Assembly (NCBI GenBank): GCA_934501475.1
Contig: CAKSUL010000034.1
Location: 1-20,964 of the forward strand
Length of the DNA stretch: 20,964 nucleotides
Reading direction: 5' to 3'
Source of the DNA: an uncultured Roseovarius sp.
GTDB lineage: Bacteria; Pseudomonadota; Alphaproteobacteria; Rhodobacterales; Rhodobacteraceae
Both the position numbers and the translations under genes were made by a program. Position 1 is the first letter of the stretch. Each line of letters opens with the position of its first letter. The notes beneath the pieces are model-generated. The model was not told the DNA's origin. It did no database searches and saw only the letters and a program-made list of their open reading frames with translations. Shown piece after piece: positions 7,556-14,963 of this stretch.

Positions 7556-7562
7556 GTCCGGC

Positions 7563-7751
7563 TCAGCCCTTGATCGTGCCGGTCACGACATGTTCGAGAT
7601 CGACGCCATCGACGGTCAGGACCATCTTGGCCTCGAACTGTTTGCCTGCCGTGCCTTCGGCCTCGCGGAATGCTTCCTCGATCGCCTGCTGCGAGGTCAC
7701 GCCGACCTGCTTGAGGAACTTGCGCATCGACATGTTGAATTCTTCGCTCAT
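7563..7751 (-). CDS. DUF6494 family small protein
   Basis: This 62-residue protein starts at the ATG at 7751 (MSEEFNMSMRKFLKQVGV), which has AGGAGA 6 bp upstream; the longer open frame has no such site. I recognise it as DUF6494. It has an N-terminal amphipathic helix, an internal TSQQAIEEAFREA helix, and a beta pair ending VDGVDLEHVVTGTI. It is cytoplasmic and has no cysteine, so it binds no cluster itself. It lies between the multi-cluster Fe-S gene (34 bp) and the Mrp ATPase (7 bp). A chaperone, adaptor or Mrp-interacting role is plausible but unproven. Confidence 0.85.
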   Translation of the reverse strand: MSEEFNMSMRKFLKQVGVTSQQAIEEAFREAEGTAGKQFEAKMVLTVDGVDLEHVVTGTIKG

Positions 7752-7785
7752 TTCAGTCTCCTTTTCGGGGTTTTCATGGGGGTTG

Positions 7786-9741
7786 TCAGTGATCCTTGCG
7801 CTTGGACAGGTAGTCTTCTGTCGTGCGCACGGCGGGGCGTTCACCGCCGGTGAAGGGGTTGTCTTGCGAGTGGAACTGCGCCTGAACGCGGCAATTGTCG
7901 CACATCTGGATCATCCGCGCGGTGGCGGGGTTGGCGAACATCGCGTGTTTGCCGGCCAGCTTTTCCATGATCCGCTCGACGGTGGATCGGACGCCGAACA
8001 GGCTGCCGCATTCGACGCAGGCGAACGGCTCTTCTTCGTGCAGGACCACCTGGCCCAGGGCCGCGTCCGTCAGGTTGAGCTGCGGTTGCAGGGTGATCGC
8101 GTTCTCGGGGCAGACATGGGCGCAGAGGCCGCATTGCAGGCAGGCATCCTCCTGAAAGCGCAGTTGCGGCATGTCGGGATTGTCCACCAGCGCGCCGGAC
8201 GGACACAGCGATGTGCAGGCAAGGCAGAGCGTGCAGGCATCCGTATCCACCAGAACCGCGCCGTAGGGGGCGTGGGCGGGCAGGGGCATCACGCTTGCGC
8301 CGGGCAAAAGGGCCTTGGCGGCAAGGCGCGCGATCTGGCGGCGTGACCCCTGCGCGAGGATCGGGTTGGCAACCGGATCGGTGGGGGGCGCGCGATCGAA
8401 CAGATGATCCGACAGCGCATCAGGGTCCGCCATATCCAGCAGCGCCACCGCATCGCCCGCGCCCATGGCGGCGGCCAGCTCTGCCTGCGCCTGCACCACA
8501 TCGCGGTCGGTTTTCGGGGCCAGCAGGATATCCACGCCGGTCAGGCCACTGGCCAGCGCGCCCAGCATTTCGGCATGGCCGAACATCGCCAGCGCGTCGA
8601 TCTCAAGCGGGATCACATGAGCCGGCAACCCTTTGCCATAGCGCGCGGCAAGGCGGATCATCTCGCCGCCATGGGCGTCATGCACCAGAAGCGTGCCCGC
8701 AAGGCCGCCCGCCTTGCGATAGGTGCTGGCCAATGTGGCGATGCGGCGGAACACATGATCGACGGGCGGTGCGTCATAGCTGATCGCGCCCGAGGGGCAG
8801 ACCGCCGAGCAGGCACCGCAACCGGCGCAGATCAGCGGGTCAATCGTCACATGTTCGCCCGCGGGCAGGATCGCGCCGGTGGGGCAGACATTGAGGCAAT
8901 TGGAACAGGCGGGCTGTTCGGCGCGCGAATGGGCGCAGAGCGATGTCTCCAGCCGCAGATAGAGCGGTTTTTCGAACGTGCCGACCATCTGGCTGGCGGC
9001 AAGGATGGCATCGGCCACGGCTGTCAGGCTGCCGGGGTCGGCGCGCAGGTATCCGTCGCGCTTGTCCGGCGCGGGAAACAGCGGCGTGTCACCCGTCAGA
9101 TCAAGGATCAGGTCACACTCCGATTGCGCGCCGTCGCGCGGTGCGCTCAGGGTCGGTGCGCCGCGCCCGCCCGGCACCACCTGCTGAAAGGCGTCAATCG
9201 TGATGTGGAACTGGCCCAGCGTGCCCGAGGCGCGGTGCAACCGCCCGACGCAGGCGTCATAACGCGCCGTCACGGGGATGTCTGCGCCCTCAGGAACCAG
9301 CACCGTCACCGCCAGTGCATCGGCCAGCTTTTCGGCGGCGGCAAAAGCCACCTCAGACGCGCCGATGATCAGGCAGATGCCGTCAGAGGTGACATCGACG
9401 GTCTTGGGCGATGGCTGTGTCAGCGCGGCCTCGGCGACGAGCGCGGCCATTTTCGGGCCGGTGCCGCCCGTGTCCGCCGTCCAGCCCGCGCGATCGCGCA
9501 GGTCGACGAATTTCGGGATCGGCGCGCCGATCTCCTCGGCCAGGTCCGTGAACCGGTCGGCCTCCTGCTGGCAGGCGATCATCACGTCGCCGCCCGCCAT
9601 CGCCTTGGCGGCAGAATCGATCTGGGACTGGCAGAGATCGGTGTGCATCCTCGAGCACTCGAACCCCGTCGCGCCCGCCAAAGCGGCGACGTCGATGGTC
9701 TGAGTCTTGAGGCAATCACAGATCAGCAGAGTTTTCTTCAT
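7786..9741 (-). CDS. HdrA-like multi-[4Fe-4S] protein of the formate dehydrogenase locus
   Basis: This 651-residue cytoplasmic protein is likely an electron-transfer protein. I chose the ATG at 9741 (MKKTLLICDC) because AGGGGG lies 5 bp upstream. Residues 1-90 look like the HdrA N-terminal domain: ICDCLKTQTIDV, then DLCQSQID, then VMIACQQEADRF and KFVDLRDRAGW. Residues about 120-250 hold a possible degenerate nucleotide-binding fold (CLIIGASEVAFAAAEKLA). Four ferredoxin-type motifs follow: Cys269/279/282/286, Cys305/308/311/315, Cys503/506/509/513 and Cys534/537/540/544. Residues about 345-430 resemble an MvhD-like segment without its cysteines. Two CxxC pairs (Cys575/578, Cys614/617) end the protein. 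It heads the minus-strand operon, divergent from the FDH operon. Its partner and redox role are unknown. Confidence 0.82.
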   Translation of the reverse strand: MKKTLLICDCLKTQTIDVAALAGATGFECSRMHTDLCQSQIDSAAKAMAGGDVMIACQQEADRFTDLAEEIGAPIPKFVDLRDRAGWTADTGGTGPKMAALVAEAALTQPSPKTVDVTSDGICLIIGASEVAFAAAEKLADALAVTVLVPEGADIPVTARYDACVGRLHRASGTLGQFHITIDAFQQVVPGGRGAPTLSAPRDGAQSECDLILDLTGDTPLFPAPDKRDGYLRADPGSLTAVADAILAASQMVGTFEKPLYLRLETSLCAHSRAEQPACSNCLNVCPTGAILPAGEHVTIDPLICAGCGACSAVCPSGAISYDAPPVDHVFRRIATLASTYRKAGGLAGTLLVHDAHGGEMIRLAARYGKGLPAHVIPLEIDALAMFGHAEMLGALASGLTGVDILLAPKTDRDVVQAQAELAAAMGAGDAVALLDMADPDALSDHLFDRAPPTDPVANPILAQGSRRQIARLAAKALLPGASVMPLPAHAPYGAVLVDTDACTLCLACTSLCPSGALVDNPDMPQLRFQEDACLQCGLCAHVCPENAITLQPQLNLTDAALGQVVLHEEEPFACVECGSLFGVRSTVERIMEKLAGKHAMFANPATARMIQMCDNCRVQAQFHSQDNPFTGGERPAVRTTEDYLSKRKDH

Positions 9742-9934
9742 GTCGCCCCCTTGATGGACCGTCAGGTTAGGACGGAACAGCCGCAGATGAAAGGTGATCC
9801 GGTGAATTTCGGCGATCAATTCGGTGTCATGCGCCGCAATGGGTGGGATCGACCGATCAACCCCTTTGATTTTTCGGCATGATGTGTACAATCAACGGGG
9901 TTACAACCCCTCATGAGTTACAATAACCCATGAC
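9742..9934. promoter_or_regulatory. Divergent control region of the Fe-S/Mrp operon and the FDH operon
   Basis: This 193-bp region drives two divergent operons. Near the FDH side it contains a perfect inverted repeat GGGGTT-AC-AACCCC at 9897-9910, directly followed by the palindrome CTCATGAG (9910-9917). The word GTTACAA occurs twice, inside the repeat and at 9917-9923. These elements lie 18-38 bp before the DUF3305 start and are good operator candidates. I found no match to the FNR-type box TTGAT-N4-ATCAA. The start at 9935 lacks a clear Shine-Dalgarno sequence. Confidence 0.5.
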
Positions 9935-10528
9935 ATGACTCTGCCAGCAGGTGCCAGCTTGTCCTTCGTCTTTCCCAATTCGCAGTCCATCCCCGTCGGG
10001 GTTGTGATCCGCAAATCACCAGGCGTGACGCGATGGGCGAAATGGGCCTGGCGGGTGGTTGGCCTCCTGCCCGGTGCGGGGCCTGCCGACTGGAGCGTCC
10101 TGCGCCGCGACGGCGAGGTGACGGAATTTCATGCCGCGACCCTGCCGCTGGACCTCTATGTGTCCGACACCGAGGCCTATATGCACGAGTTGCAGACGCG
10201 TGAGCCGTCGCTCTACATCGTTCTGAGCCCGGATGACGCGTCAGTGGAGACACCCTGGAAGGTGACGCGGGTCACGGCCTCGCCCTATGAGGGGCAGGAT
10301 TATTGCGATTCGGGCGAGGTCATGGTCGAAAAGGTGGCGATGCCCGAGGGCATGCAGGCATGGATCGGGGATTTCGTGACGCGCCATCACGAGGAGGAAG
10401 TCTTCGTCAAGCGCAAGCGCAAGAACATGCGGGTGGATGATGTCGAGGACGGAATCGGCGATCCGCGCATCGCGCAGGATGCCGATGTCTACCGATCCCC
10501 GCGCCAGCGCAGGGAGGCGCAGAAATGA
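9935..10528 (+). CDS. DUF3305 domain protein of the formate dehydrogenase operon
   Basis: This 197-residue soluble protein has no signal peptide. The core SIPVGVVIRKSPGVTRWAKW, then WSVLRRDGE...FHAATLPLDLYVSDTEAY, is the DUF3305 pattern, known mainly from genes next to alphaproteobacterial formate dehydrogenases. The C-terminal 40 residues are highly charged (FVKRKRKNMRVDD...) and likely disordered. Its biochemical role is unknown. The stop overlaps the DUF3306 start (ATGA), so these two proteins are coupled and probably form a pair. The start at 9935 has no good ribosome site, and another start cannot be ruled out. Confidence 0.85.
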   Translation: MTLPAGASLSFVFPNSQSIPVGVVIRKSPGVTRWAKWAWRVVGLLPGAGPADWSVLRRDGEVTEFHAATLPLDLYVSDTEAYMHELQTREPSLYIVLSPDDASVETPWKVTRVTASPYEGQDYCDSGEVMVEKVAMPEGMQAWIGDFVTRHHEEEVFVKRKRKNMRVDDVEDGIGDPRIAQDADVYRSPRQRREAQK

Positions 10529-11118
10529 CCCGCAACGCCACATTCTGGGATCGTCGCCGCGCCGCGGTTCGCGCCGAGTCCGAGGCCGAGGCGGCCGCCC
10601 GGCAAGCCGCGCTCGAGGACGGGCAGCAGCAGGCCCTGGCGGAAAAGAGCGATGAGGAAATTCTGACGGATCTGGGCCTGCCTGATCCTGACACGCTGGC
10701 GATGGGCGACGATTTTGCCGCTTTCATGGCCAAGGCGGTTCCCGAACATATCCGCAAGCGCGCGCTGCGCAAGCTGTGGCGCAGCAATCCGGTGCTGGCC
10801 TGCGTGGACGGGTTGAACGATTACGACGATGACTACCTCAGCGGCAGCCATGGCAACGCGCCGGTCCAGACCACCTATCAGGTGGGCAAGGGGCTGATGG
10901 CGCATGTGCGTGAGATGGCGCGTCAGGATGAATTGGCGGCCAATGACCTGACGCCACTCGACAAAGACGGAATTTTGGCGGAAGATGCGACTGGGGAGGA
11001 CCCGGCGGCAGAGACCGAAAACGTCAGTGCCGCGCCGGAGGAGCCGCCAGCGCAGCCTGAAACCGAATTCGGCAAACCGCGCAGGATGGTCTTTCACTTC
11101 GACGGGAACAGCGCATGA
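10525..11118 (+). CDS. DUF3306 domain protein of the formate dehydrogenase operon
   Basis: This 197-residue protein is of DUF3306 type. It starts with NATFWDRRRAAVRAE, then a highly charged helix (residues 10-50), then LTDLGLPDPDTLAMGDDFAAFM and the conserved core VPEHIRKRALRKLWRSNPV...DGLNDYDDDY. The C-terminal 60 residues are acidic and low in complexity, so probably disordered. The function is unknown. The family co-occurs with DUF3305 and formate dehydrogenase genes, which suggests an assembly or stability role. It overlaps both neighbours by 4 bp (ATGA), forming a DUF3305-DUF3306-TorD translationally coupled block ahead of the structural genes. Confidence 0.87.
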   Translation: MTRNATFWDRRRAAVRAESEAEAAARQAALEDGQQQALAEKSDEEILTDLGLPDPDTLAMGDDFAAFMAKAVPEHIRKRALRKLWRSNPVLACVDGLNDYDDDYLSGSHGNAPVQTTYQVGKGLMAHVREMARQDELAANDLTPLDKDGILAEDATGEDPAAETENVSAAPEEPPAQPETEFGKPRRMVFHFDGNSA

Positions 11119-11723
11119 CAGTTGCACAGGCACATCACGAGATCGACGAAGAGGACCGCCTGCGCGCGGATCTCTACAATTATCTCGGTCTGATGCTTGC
11201 CGGTCCGCCGGATGAGCTGCTGCTGGCGCAGACCGCGGCATTGACGGGCGATGCGACCCCGCTGGGACGCGCGATCGACGGGCTGGCGCGGGTTGCGAAA
11301 GTGACCAAGCCAAAGGCGGCGCTGAGCGAATACAACAAGCTGTTCATCGGACTGGGGCGCGGCGAGCTGTTGCCCTATGCCAGCTATTACATGACCGGTT
11401 TCCTCAACGAAAAGCCGCTGGCGAATCTGCGCGCCGACATGGCTGCCCTCAGGATCACGCGTGCCGAAAACATATTCGAGCCGGAAGACAACATCGCCTC
11501 GCTGATGGAGATGATGGGCGGCATGATTGTCGGGCGCTTTGGCGCGGCGACCCCGCTGGCGCGCCAGAGAGAGTTCTACAACAAGCATATCGGCCCATGG
11601 GCCACGCATTTCTTCACGGATCTGAAGGGGGCCAAGGCATCGGTGCTATATGCCTCGCTCGGGGCCGTGGGGGCGGAGTTCCTGAGTATCGAACAGGAAG
11701 CGTTTCGGATGATGGCAGGCTGA
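11115..11723 (+). CDS. TorD/DmsD-family molybdoenzyme chaperone
   Basis: This 202-residue all-helical protein is of the TorD family. The N-terminus RLRADLYNYLGLMLAGPPDELLL and the central EYNKLFIGLGRGELLPYASYYMTGFL followed by ENIFEPEDNIASLMEMM are the family hallmarks (the Y-x2-LF-G and E-P-x-D-hydrophobic regions). Family members bind the Tat signal peptide and assist cofactor insertion before export. The natural client is the catalytic FDH subunit encoded just downstream, which carries a Tat signal; the small Tat protein between them could be a second client. Its start overlaps the DUF3306 stop by 4 bp. Confidence is high for the family and moderate for the client. Confidence 0.9.
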   Translation: MTVAQAHHEIDEEDRLRADLYNYLGLMLAGPPDELLLAQTAALTGDATPLGRAIDGLARVAKVTKPKAALSEYNKLFIGLGRGELLPYASYYMTGFLNEKPLANLRADMAALRITRAENIFEPEDNIASLMEMMGGMIVGRFGAATPLARQREFYNKHIGPWATHFFTDLKGAKASVLYASLGAVGAEFLSIEQEAFRMMAG

Positions 11724-11726
11724 TCG

Positions 11727-11756
11727 CCTGCCGGTGGAGCGGCGGCAGGGGCCGCC
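11727..11756 (+). promoter_or_regulatory. Mutually exclusive hairpins between torD-type gene and Tat gene
   Basis: CCTGCCG (11727-11733) can pair with CGGCAGG (11743-11749). The overlapping GGCGGC (11741-11746) can instead pair with GCCGCC (11751-11756). The structures lie just after the chaperone stop and before the ribosome site of the next gene. No T-run follows, so this could be an mRNA processing or stability element, or GC-rich chance pairing. Confidence 0.35.
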
Positions 11757-11788
11757 TTGATGATAAGACGGGAAAAGGGAGCATTCAA

Positions 11789-11980
11789 ATGGCTGACACG
11801 AAAACGGGCACAACCCGACGGAATTTCCTGAAGATCGCCGGCACGGCCGTGCCGGGCGTCGTGGCGGTTGCCGCCGGCACCGGTGCTGCACAGGCTGCGC
11901 CCGCCGAGGTCGATCTGTCATCGCAGGTGATGCAGGATACGGAACATACGCGCGCCTATCTGGAGACCGCGCGCTTTTAG
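11789..11980 (+). CDS. Small Tat-signal protein of the formate dehydrogenase region
   Basis: This 63-residue protein starts at the ATG at 11789, with AAAAGGGAG about 7 bp upstream. Residues 9-37 form a twin-arginine signal: TTRRNFLKIAGTAVPGVVAV, ending AQA. Only about 25 residues (APAEVDLSSQVMQDTEHTRAYLETARF region) remain after cleavage, with no cysteine or cofactor site. It matches the 'formate dehydrogenase region TAT target' small-protein family, found beside FDH catalytic genes in proteobacteria. Its function is not established; it may be an accessory peptide of the periplasmic enzyme or help its export. It lies between the TorD-type gene (65 bp) and fdhA (87 bp). Confidence 0.88.
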   Translation: MADTKTGTTRRNFLKIAGTAVPGVVAVAAGTGAAQAAPAEVDLSSQVMQDTEHTRAYLETARF

Positions 11981-12067
11981 GGCAATGCGATCTGCCCGGC
12001 GATGTCAGGGCAGGAGGTTCATGGCGGTTGCCAGGACTGCCATAGCGCAGAAATAGGGAGAGAAACC

Positions 12068-14950
12068 ATGCTCAGGAAAAAGACAAATGGCAGCGCGCGC
12101 CGGTCACAAAGACCGTCCGTGACGCCGGCCGCTTCTTCAACGGTTGACCGGCGCACGTTCCTGCGTGGCTCGGGGTTGGCGATTGGCGGGCTGGCGGCTG
12201 TTGCGGCAACCGGCGGAACCGTAACGCAGGCCACCGCGCAATCCGCAGTGGAGCGCGTGATCGACATCAAGAAAACCGTCTGCACGCATTGCTCGGTCGG
12301 CTGCACGGTGATTGCCGAGGTCGATAACGGCGTCTGGATCGGGCAGGAGCCCGGCTTTGACAGCCCGTTCAATCTGGGCGCGCATTGTGCCAAGGGCGCG
12401 TCGGTGCGCGAACATGCGCATGGTGAGCGGCGCCTGAAATACCCGATGAAGAAAGAGAACGGCGAATGGGTCCGCCTGAGCTGGGAACAGGCGATCAACG
12501 AGATCGGCGACGGCATGATGAAGATCCGCGACGAAAGCGGGCCGGATTCGGTCTATTGGCTGGGCTCGGCCAAGGCGAGCAATGAAGGCGCCTATCTGTA
12601 TCGCAAGTTCGCGGCCTATTGGGGCACCAACAACGTCGACCACCAGGCGCGGATCTGCCACTCGACCACGGTGGCGGGCGTGGCGAACACATGGGGCTAC
12701 GGCGCCATGACCAACAGCTACAACGACATCCACAATTCCAGGGCGATGTTCCTGATCGGCTCCAACCCGGCCGAGGCGCATCCGGTTTCGCTGTTGCATA
12801 TCCTGAAGGCGAAAGAGGAAAACAACGCGCCGCTGATCGTGTGTGATCCGCGCTTTACCCGCACCGCGGCCCACGCAGATGAATATGTGCGCTTCCGGCC
12901 CGGTTCGGACGTGGCGCTGATCTGGGGTATCCTGTGGCACATCTTCGAGAATGGCTGGGAAGACCGCGAATTCATGCGCACCCGGACCTGGGGCATGGAC
13001 CAGATCAAGGATGAAGTGAAGAAGTGGACTCCCGAAGAGACCGAGCGCGTCACCGGCACCCCCGGCGAGCAGCTTGAGCGCGTCGCGCGCACCCTGGCCA
13101 ACAACCGTCCCGGCACCGTGATCTGGTGCATGGGCGGCACGCAGCACTCCAACGGCAACAACAACACCCGCGCCTATTGCATCCTGCAGCTTGCCCTTGG
13201 CAACATGGGCGTTGCGGGTGGTGGCACCAATATTTTCCGCGGCCATGACAACGTGCAGGGCGCCACGGATTTTGGCGTCGTGGCGGATTCCCTGCCCGGC
13301 TATTACGGGTTGTCGGAAGGCTCCTGGGCGCATTGGGCGCGCGTGTGGGAAGAAGACCTTGACTGGCTCAAGGGGCAATTCTCGGATGCGAGCTATGGCG
13401 ACACCAAGATGATGAACCTGACCGGGATCCCGGTCAGCCGCTGGATCGACGGGGTGCTGGAGGACAAGGCCAACCTTGACCAACCCGACAACACCCGCGC
13501 GATGGTGCTCTGGGGCCACGCCCCGAACTCGCAAACCCGCATGAAAGAGATGAAAACGGCGATGGAGCGGCTGGACATGCTGGTCGTGGTTGACCCTTAT
13601 CCGACCGTCTCGGCGGTGCTGCATGATCGCACCGATGGCGTCTATCTGCTGCCGGCCTGCACCCAGTTCGAAACGCGCGGTTCGGTCACGGCCTCGAACC
13701 GGTCGCTGCAATGGCGCGAAAAGACCATCGAGCCGCTGTTTGAATCGCTGCCTGACCATACGATCATGGCGAAGTTTGCCGAGAAATTCGGCTTCCATGA
13801 CCGGATGTTCCGCAACATCTCCATCGACGAGGGGGGCGAGCCGAACATCGAGGACATCACCCGCGAATTCAACCGCGGCATGTGGACCATCGGCTATACC
13901 GGCCAGAGCCCGGAACGCCTGAAGATGCACATGGCCAACCAGCAAACGTTCGACAAGACCACGCTGCGCGCCATTGGCGGCCCTGCGGATGGTGATGTCT
14001 ATGGCCTGCCATGGCCCTGCTGGGGCAACCCCGAGATGAACCACCCCGGCACGCCGATCCTTTATGACATGTCGATCCCGGTGGCCGAAGGCGGCCTGAC
14101 CTTCCGCGCCCGGTTCGGCGTTGAGCGGGATGGCGACAACCTTCTGGCCGAAGGCGTCTATTCCAAAGGGTCCGAGATCCAGGACGGATATCCTGAATTC
14201 ACCATGCAGATGCTGATGGATCTGGGGTGGGATAGTGATCTTACGGCCGATGAACGCGCCGCAATCGATGCGGTCGCGGGGCCGAATACCAACTGGAAGA
14301 CCGACCTTTCGGGCGGCATCCAGCGGGTTGCGATCAAGCATGGCTGCGCACCATTCGGCAACGCCAAGGCCCGCGCCGTGGTCTGGACCTTCCCGGACCC
14401 GGTGCCGCTGCACCGCGAGCCGATCTATTCCAACCGTCGTGACCTCGTAGCCGATTATCCGACCTATGAGGACAAGAAGTTCTGGCGCGTTCCCACCATG
14501 TACCGCACGATCCAGGAAAAGGATTTTTCCAAGGATTATCCGATCATCCTGACCTCTGGCCGCCTGGTGGAATACGAGGGCGGGGGCGAGGAAACCCGCT
14601 CAAACCCGTGGCTGGCGGAACTTCAGCAGGACATGTTCGTCGAGATCAACCGGCGCGACGCCAACAATCTTGGCATCCGTGACGGCGAACAGGTCTGGGT
14701 CGAAGGCGCCGAGGGCGCCAAGGTCAAGGTGATGGCCATGGTGACCGAGCGGGTGGGCGTTGGCGTGGCCTTCATGCCCTTCCACTTCGGCGGGCATTTC
14801 GAGGGCAAGGATCTGCGCGACAAATACCCCGAAGGGGCCGATCCCTACGTGCTGGGTGAATCGTCCAACACCGCGCAGACCTATGGCTATGACAGCGTAA
14901 CCCAGATGCAGGAGACCAAAGCGACTCTCTGCAAGATCTGGACAGCATAA
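12068..14950 (+). CDS. fdhA: Formate dehydrogenase, catalytic (alpha) subunit, Cys-type
   Basis: This 960-residue Mo/W-bis-MGD oxidoreductase oxidises formate to CO2 in the periplasm. The ATG at 12068 has AGGGAGAG 7 bp upstream; the frame is open further up but lacks such a site. A Tat signal is present (Arg28-Arg29 in DRRTFLRGSGLAIGG). One [4Fe-4S] cluster is held by Cys72, Cys75, Cys79 and Cys107 (CTHCSVGC...CAKG). The active-site ligand is Cys197 followed by His198 (QARICHSTT), where E. coli FdnG has Sec196-His197, so no selenocysteine is needed. The C-terminal domain carries the molybdopterin-dinucleotide-binding fold, including ILTSGRLVEYEGGGEETRSN. Beta and gamma genes follow. The tungstate transporter suggests W, but the sequence cannot distinguish Mo from W. 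Confidence 0.96.
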   Translation: MLRKKTNGSARRSQRPSVTPAASSTVDRRTFLRGSGLAIGGLAAVAATGGTVTQATAQSAVERVIDIKKTVCTHCSVGCTVIAEVDNGVWIGQEPGFDSPFNLGAHCAKGASVREHAHGERRLKYPMKKENGEWVRLSWEQAINEIGDGMMKIRDESGPDSVYWLGSAKASNEGAYLYRKFAAYWGTNNVDHQARICHSTTVAGVANTWGYGAMTNSYNDIHNSRAMFLIGSNPAEAHPVSLLHILKAKEENNAPLIVCDPRFTRTAAHADEYVRFRPGSDVALIWGILWHIFENGWEDREFMRTRTWGMDQIKDEVKKWTPEETERVTGTPGEQLERVARTLANNRPGTVIWCMGGTQHSNGNNNTRAYCILQLALGNMGVAGGGTNIFRGHDNVQGATDFGVVADSLPGYYGLSEGSWAHWARVWEEDLDWLKGQFSDASYGDTKMMNLTGIPVSRWIDGVLEDKANLDQPDNTRAMVLWGHAPNSQTRMKEMKTAMERLDMLVVVDPYPTVSAVLHDRTDGVYLLPACTQFETRGSVTASNRSLQWREKTIEPLFESLPDHTIMAKFAEKFGFHDRMFRNISIDEGGEPNIEDITREFNRGMWTIGYTGQSPERLKMHMANQQTFDKTTLRAIGGPADGDVYGLPWPCWGNPEMNHPGTPILYDMSIPVAEGGLTFRARFGVERDGDNLLAEGVYSKGSEIQDGYPEFTMQMLMDLGWDSDLTADERAAIDAVAGPNTNWKTDLSGGIQRVAIKHGCAPFGNAKARAVVWTFPDPVPLHREPIYSNRRDLVADYPTYEDKKFWRVPTMYRTIQEKDFSKDYPIILTSGRLVEYEGGGEETRSNPWLAELQQDMFVEINRRDANNLGIRDGEQVWVEGAEGAKVKVMAMVTERVGVGVAFMPFHFGGHFEGKDLRDKYPEGADPYVLGESSNTAQTYGYDSVTQMQETKATLCKIWTA

Positions 14951-14963
14951 GAGGAGATGGATC

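Noticed and set aside
8404..9882. 492-codon plus-strand open frame opposite the HdrA-like Fe-S gene
   Set aside because: It has low-complexity His/Arg/Gly/Gln-rich composition typical of an antisense frame, and the minus strand encodes a complete cysteine-motif protein.
9742..9934. FNR/anaerobox site in the divergent FDH control region
   Set aside because: ATCAA and TTGAT words occur on either strand, but not in the TTGAT-N4-ATCAA arrangement.
12656..12658. Possible selenocysteine (TGA) codon at the FDH active site
   Set aside because: The codon is TGC (Cys197), so this is a Cys-type enzyme and no SECIS element is needed.
12137..14413. Very long open frame (758 codons) on the minus strand across fdhA
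   Set aside because: It is a shadow of the intact catalytic subunit gene in GC-rich DNA. Its translation is rich in Arg, His, Gly and Ala with no recognisable domain, and the plus-strand gene has all family motifs.
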